Origin: Betaproteobacteria bacterium
GTDB lineage: Bacteria; Pseudomonadota; Gammaproteobacteria; Burkholderiales; Usitatibacteraceae
Assembly (NCBI GenBank): GCA_016711875.1
Contig: JADJSD010000011.1
Span: 1 to 64,000 of the forward strand
Direction: 5' to 3'
Length of the DNA: 64,000 nucleotides
In this document: piece after piece, positions 60,747 to 64,000 of the stretch
Layout: every line of letters starts with the position of its first letter
Numbering within the stretch: the stretch's first letter is position 1
Notes under the pieces: generated by a model
What the model saw: the letters and a program-made list of their open reading frames with translations, nothing else
What the model was told of the DNA's origin: nothing
The model's database searches: none
Translations under genes and position numbers: made by a program

Positions 60747-62819
60747 ATGTTGAACACTGCACTATTGCTGGCGCTCGCCTGCGCCGCCATCGCGCTCGTC
60801 TACGGCGCGCTGACGGCCAAGTGGATCCTCGCCCAGCCGGACGGAAACGACCGCATGCGAGAGATCGCGGCCGCCATCCAGGCCGGCGCCAAGGCCTACC
60901 TCAACCGCCAGTACACGACCATCGGCATCGTCGGCGCCGTGCTCTTCGTGGCGATCTGGCTCGCGCTCGACGGGATGACGGCCCTGGGCTTCGCCATCGG
61001 CGCCATCGCCTCGGGCGCCGCGGGCTACATCGGCATGAACGTGTCGGTGCGGGCCAACGTGCGCACGGCCGAGGCCGCGCGCCGAGGCATCGGCCCGGCC
61101 CTGGACATCGCCTTCAAGGGCGGCGCCATCACGGGCATGCTCGTGGTCGGCCTGGGCCTGCTGTCGGTCACCGCGTTCTTCATGCTGCTGATCGGCTCGG
61201 CGCCCCACGGCGCCAAGATGAGCGACATCGCGAAGCCCCTCATCGGCCTCGCCTTCGGCTCTTCCCTCATCTCGATCTTCGCGCGACTGGGCGGCGGCAT
61301 CTTCACGAAAGGCGCGGACGTGGGCGCCGACCTCGTGGGCAAGGTGGAAGCCGGCATCCCCGAGGACGACCCGCGCAACCCCGCGGTGATCGCGGACAAC
61401 GTGGGCGACAACGTGGGCGACTGCGCCGGCATGGCCGCGGACCTCTTCGAGACCTACGCGGTGACGATCATCGCCACGATGGTGCTGGGCGCGCTGCTGA
61501 TGCCGAGCCCCGGCGTCGTCGGCAACGCCATCACCTATCCGCTGGTCCTGGGCGCGGTCTCGATCGTCGCCTCGATCATCGGCACCTACTTCGTGAAGAC
61601 GTCCCAGGGCGGCAAGATCATGAACGCCCTCTACATGGGCCTGGGCGTCGCGGGTGCCATTTCGCTCGTGGCCTTCTGGTTCGTGACCGGCTGGATGATG
61701 AAGGACGTCGCGAGCGTCTACCCGAACGTCACGGTGAACGGGCTCTTCGGCGCGTGCGTCGTGGGCCTCGTGCTCACCGCGCTGATGGTCTACATCACCG
61801 AGTACTACACCGGCACCGAGTACGCCCCGGTGAAGCACGTCGCCGAGGCCTCGACCAAGGGCCACGCGACCAACATCATCGCGGGCATCGGCGTGTCGAT
61901 GCGCTCGACGGCCTGGCCGGTCCTCTCGGTCTGCCTCGCGATCTGGGCGGCGTACACCTGCGCGGGCCTGTACGGCATCGCGATCGCGGCGACCTCCATG
62001 CTGTCCATGGCCGGCATCATCGTGGCGCTCGACGCCTACGGCCCGATCACGGACAACGCCGGCGGCATCGCGGAGATGAGCGAACTGCCGAAGGAAGTGC
62101 GCAACGTGACGGATCCGCTGGACGCGGTGGGCAACACCACCAAGGCCGTCACGAAGGGCTACGCCATCGGATCCGCGGGCCTGGCCGCCCTCGTGCTCTT
62201 CGCCGACTACACCCACAAGCTCGACGAGATGGGCCGGCACATCACCTTTGACCTCTCCAACCCGGCGGTCATCATCGGCCTGTTCGCCGGCGGCCTGATC
62301 CCCTACCTCTTCGGCGCCATGGCGATGGAGGCGGTCGGCCGCTGCGCCGGCTCCGTGGTGGAGGAGGTGCGACGCCAGTTCCGCGAGATCAAGGGCATCA
62401 TGGAAGGCACGGCGAAGCCCGATTACTCGCGCGCGGTGGACATGCTCACCAAGGGCGCCATCAAGGAGATGATGATCCCCTCGCTCCTGCCGGTGCTCTC
62501 GCCGGTGGCGGTCGCTCTCATCGTCGGCTTCCTCATGGGCAAGGACGCGGGCGTGCAGGCCCTGGGCGGCATGCTCATGGGAACCATCGTGACGGGCCTG
62601 TTCGTGGCCATCTCGATGTGCACGGGCGGCGGCGCGTGGGACAACGCCAAGAAGTACATCGAGGAAGGCAACCACGGCGGCAAGGGCTCGGAAGCCCACA
62701 AGGCCGCGGTGACCGGCGACACGGTCGGCGATCCCTACAAGGACACCGCCGGCCCCGCCGTGAACCCGCTCATCAAGATCATCAACATCGTCGCGCTGCT
62801 GATCGTTCCCCTGCTGTAA
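60747..62819 (+). CDS. hppA: Membrane-bound proton-translocating pyrophosphatase, K+-independent type
   Basis: 690 aa with about 16 membrane helices. Catalytic loop segments are 'GGGIFTKGADVGADLVGKVE', 'EDDPRNPAVIADNVGDNVGD' and 'DAYGPITDNAGGIAEMSELP'. The segment 'GNTTKAVTKGYAIGSAGLAA' has Lys where K+-dependent enzymes have Ala, indicating a K+-independent H+ pump. AAGGAG precedes the ATG. It recovers energy from PPi or, in reverse, makes PPi for the upstream PPi-phosphofructokinase. A strong terminator follows. Confidence 0.96.
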   Translation: MLNTALLLALACAAIALVYGALTAKWILAQPDGNDRMREIAAAIQAGAKAYLNRQYTTIGIVGAVLFVAIWLALDGMTALGFAIGAIASGAAGYIGMNVSVRANVRTAEAARRGIGPALDIAFKGGAITGMLVVGLGLLSVTAFFMLLIGSAPHGAKMSDIAKPLIGLAFGSSLISIFARLGGGIFTKGADVGADLVGKVEAGIPEDDPRNPAVIADNVGDNVGDCAGMAADLFETYAVTIIATMVLGALLMPSPGVVGNAITYPLVLGAVSIVASIIGTYFVKTSQGGKIMNALYMGLGVAGAISLVAFWFVTGWMMKDVASVYPNVTVNGLFGACVVGLVLTALMVYITEYYTGTEYAPVKHVAEASTKGHATNIIAGIGVSMRSTAWPVLSVCLAIWAAYTCAGLYGIAIAATSMLSMAGIIVALDAYGPITDNAGGIAEMSELPKEVRNVTDPLDAVGNTTKAVTKGYAIGSAGLAALVLFADYTHKLDEMGRHITFDLSNPAVIIGLFAGGLIPYLFGAMAMEAVGRCAGSVVEEVRRQFREIKGIMEGTAKPDYSRAVDMLTKGAIKEMMIPSLLPVLSPVAVALIVGFLMGKDAGVQALGGMLMGTIVTGLFVAISMCTGGGAWDNAKKYIEEGNHGGKGSEAHKAAVTGDTVGDPYKDTAGPAVNPLIKIINIVALLIVPLL

Positions 62820-62837
62820 CCGGCGCGGGCTTCATCG

Positions 62838-62870
62838 ACGCCCTCCGGACTGCGGTCCGGGGGGCGTTTT
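62838..62870 (+). terminator. Intrinsic terminator after hppA
   Basis: A 13-bp stem ACGCCCTCCGGAC/GTCCGGGGGGCGT (one G-T pair) with loop TGCG (62851-62854), followed by TTTT. It begins 18 bases after the hppA stop and lies just before the end of the convergent S74 gene. Confidence 0.85.
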
Positions 62871-62885
62871 CATTCCGGGTCCCGT

Positions 62886-64000
62886 TCAGCGAAGGCCCAG
62901 CTTCGCCTTGATCGCCGACAGTTCGCGCTTGAGCACGTCGACCTCGTCGGCCTTGTGGTGCAGCCTCGCGAGTTCCGCGTCGCGCTCGTGCAGCAGTGCG
63001 TGAAGCCCCTGGATGGCGGCCAGGGCGACACCGTCGGCATCGATGGTAGTGATGGTGCGGTCGCTGTCGCCAAGGGCGAAGGCCGCGCGGAAATCCTGGG
63101 CCATCGGGCCCAGGTGAAGGGCGCCGGAGGTCTCCGTGAGATATCGCCAGGTATAGAGCGGCATCGCCGCCACCCTGGCGAGCACGGCCCGCGCGTCGAC
63201 GGGGGCGACGTCCTTCTTCACCGCGCGGTCGGACAGGCTCGTCCAGGACCCGCCGCCGGCCGCGACGCCGACACCCGCGGTGACGGCACCGGTCGAGGCG
63301 TTGATCGCGGTCACGAAGCGCACACCGCCGGTGGCGCGGGCGGCGAACTCGTTGGTGGCCGTCGAGGCGAAGTTGAATGAGTTGTTGTCGGCCCAGACGA
63401 ACGTGCCGCCAAACGTGGCCTTGGCGTTGCTTCCCGCCGCGAAGGTGTTGTAACCGCTAGCGGCATTCGAGTAGCCGCCGGGGACGGTCGCCCAAGCGCC
63501 GCTCGCCACGTTGCTCCACCCGCCGCCAATCGCGGCATAGCTGCCCGTCGCGTGGTTCAACATGCCGCCCGATACGGTGGGTGCGAACCCGGTGCTGGCT
63601 CCGCAGGCGCCCATTTCGCTGAACACGTTGGCGGCATTGCCGTTTCCGCCGCCGACGGTCGCGTAGGTGCCCGCGGCCACGTTGTCGAGGCCGCCACTCA
63701 CCGTGGCATGGGTCGCGAAACTGGGCAGGCCGGGGCACCCGACCGGATCGGTGAGGGCACCGGCCTTGTTGTTCTGGCCGCCCGCGATGGTCGCCCCGGC
63801 GACCGTCGCGATGTTTCCCATCGCGCTCGACGATGACCCGCCGCCGCCGATGGTGGCGTAGGGACCGTGATTGGTGTTGTAGCTGCCGCCGCCGACGAAG
63901 GAGCGCACTCCCAGTGCCTTGTTGAAGTACCCGCCGCCGATGTACGAGGCGTAGCCCCCGGCCTGGTTGTTGAAGCCCCCGCCGATGTTGGCGTTCTCCC
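62886..64000 (-). CDS. YadA-head-like repeat protein with C-terminal S74 intramolecular chaperone domain (5' end outside window)
   Basis: The frame is open to the window edge; the visible part is ~371 aa. It is made of 14-20-residue repeats such as 'GGGWSNVASGAWATVPGGYS' and 'ASYIGGG', typical of the left-handed beta-roll heads of trimeric adhesins. Then comes 'FVWADNNSFNFASTATNEFA', followed by a peptidase S74 domain with 'SDRAVKKDVAPVDARAVLAR', 'LYTWRYL' and 'HLGPMAQDF' and a C-terminal coiled coil. S74 domains trimerise the fibre and then cut themselves off. Likely a surface or tail-fibre-like trimer. It converges on hppA. Confidence 0.88.
   Translation of the reverse strand, partial: ENANIGGGFNNQAGGYASYIGGGYFNKALGVRSFVGGGSYNTNHGPYATIGGGGSSSSAMGNIATVAGATIAGGQNNKAGALTDPVGCPGLPSFATHATVSGGLDNVAAGTYATVGGGNGNAANVFSEMGACGASTGFAPTVSGGMLNHATGSYAAIGGGWSNVASGAWATVPGGYSNAASGYNTFAAGSNAKATFGGTFVWADNNSFNFASTATNEFAARATGGVRFVTAINASTGAVTAGVGVAAGGGSWTSLSDRAVKKDVAPVDARAVLARVAAMPLYTWRYLTETSGALHLGPMAQDFRAAFALGDSDRTITTIDADGVALAAIQGLHALLHERDAELARLHHKADEVDVLKRELSAIKAKLGLR

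Noticed and set aside
62886..64000. CRISPR-like or tandem DNA repeats in the Gly-rich gene
   Set aside because: The periodicity is at protein level with variable length and codons; there are no identical repeats with unique spacers.
1..64000. tRNA, rRNA, insertion sequences, prophage or CRISPR-Cas
   Set aside because: Read through for cloverleaf-type arms, transposase or integrase motifs and regular repeats; none found.

Overview
The window is about 64 kb of very GC-rich, gene-dense chromosome. Codons end mostly in G or C, so most long antisense open frames are shadows. Gene content points to a betaproteobacterium: homodimeric aceE, solitary Bug/TctC substrate-binding proteins, the exbB-exbD-lpxK-Trm112-kdsB-adk run, the queG/tsaE/amiC/mutL/miaA block, and a pfp-hppA pyrophosphate pair. 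No phage, insertion sequence, CRISPR array, rRNA or tRNA was recognised. The order below the class level cannot be fixed from the sequence.

Layout. 1-4.5 kb: 3' part of aceE, a secreted alpha/beta-hydrolase-like protein and a frameshifted CBS protein with FNR-type sites nearby. 4.6-7.8 kb: an Lrp regulator facing a likely lysine-catabolic pair (saccharopine-dehydrogenase-like enzyme and ALDH7-type semialdehyde dehydrogenase), with a clear inverted-repeat operator between them. 7.9-11.1 kb: small unknown proteins, an acyltransferase and a broken patatin lipoprotein. 11.1-15.8 kb: a TolC/HlyD/two ABC-2 permease export operon. 16-24.4 kb: a co-directional carboxylate or hydroxy-acid catabolic cluster (PrpF, two Bug proteins, Ldh2-type dehydrogenase, AtuA-like, DUF4387, SMP-30, MFS). 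24.5-28.9 kb: serine hydrolase, transglutaminase-like lipoprotein, luciferase-like oxidoreductase, a HigBA module bracketed by a 33-bp direct repeat, and a PhyH dioxygenase. 28.9-34.4 kb: a CHASE2-adenylate cyclase and a very large FecR-TPR-outer-membrane-barrel protein, 3 bp apart. 34.5-45.3 kb: PQQ-type sugar dehydrogenase, esterase, DUF4124-glutaredoxin, an iron-type ABC importer, a PAS/GGDEF/EAL protein and an S10 serine carboxypeptidase. 45.3-55.2 kb: queG, tsaE, amiC, an inserted GGDEF/EAL gene, mutL, miaA, dodecin, xseA. 55.2-62.9 kb: exbBD, lpxK, Trm112, kdsB, adk, pfp, hppA. 62.9-64 kb: 3' part of a YadA-head-like protein with an S74 chaperone domain.

Seven conserved genes (CBS protein, patatin, ABC-2 permease, higB, ABC ATPase, queG, mutL) are interrupted by frame changes. 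In five of them restoring one G or C to a short G/C run repairs the protein exactly. This looks more like residual consensus error in a long-read assembly than decay, although the patatin also seems to lack a real internal segment.

The most interesting biology is the CHASE2-cyclase/FecR-TPR-barrel pair, which reads as an envelope-spanning cAMP signalling unit. Next are the direct-repeat-bracketed HigBA module and a sharply AT-rich codon island inside tsaE.
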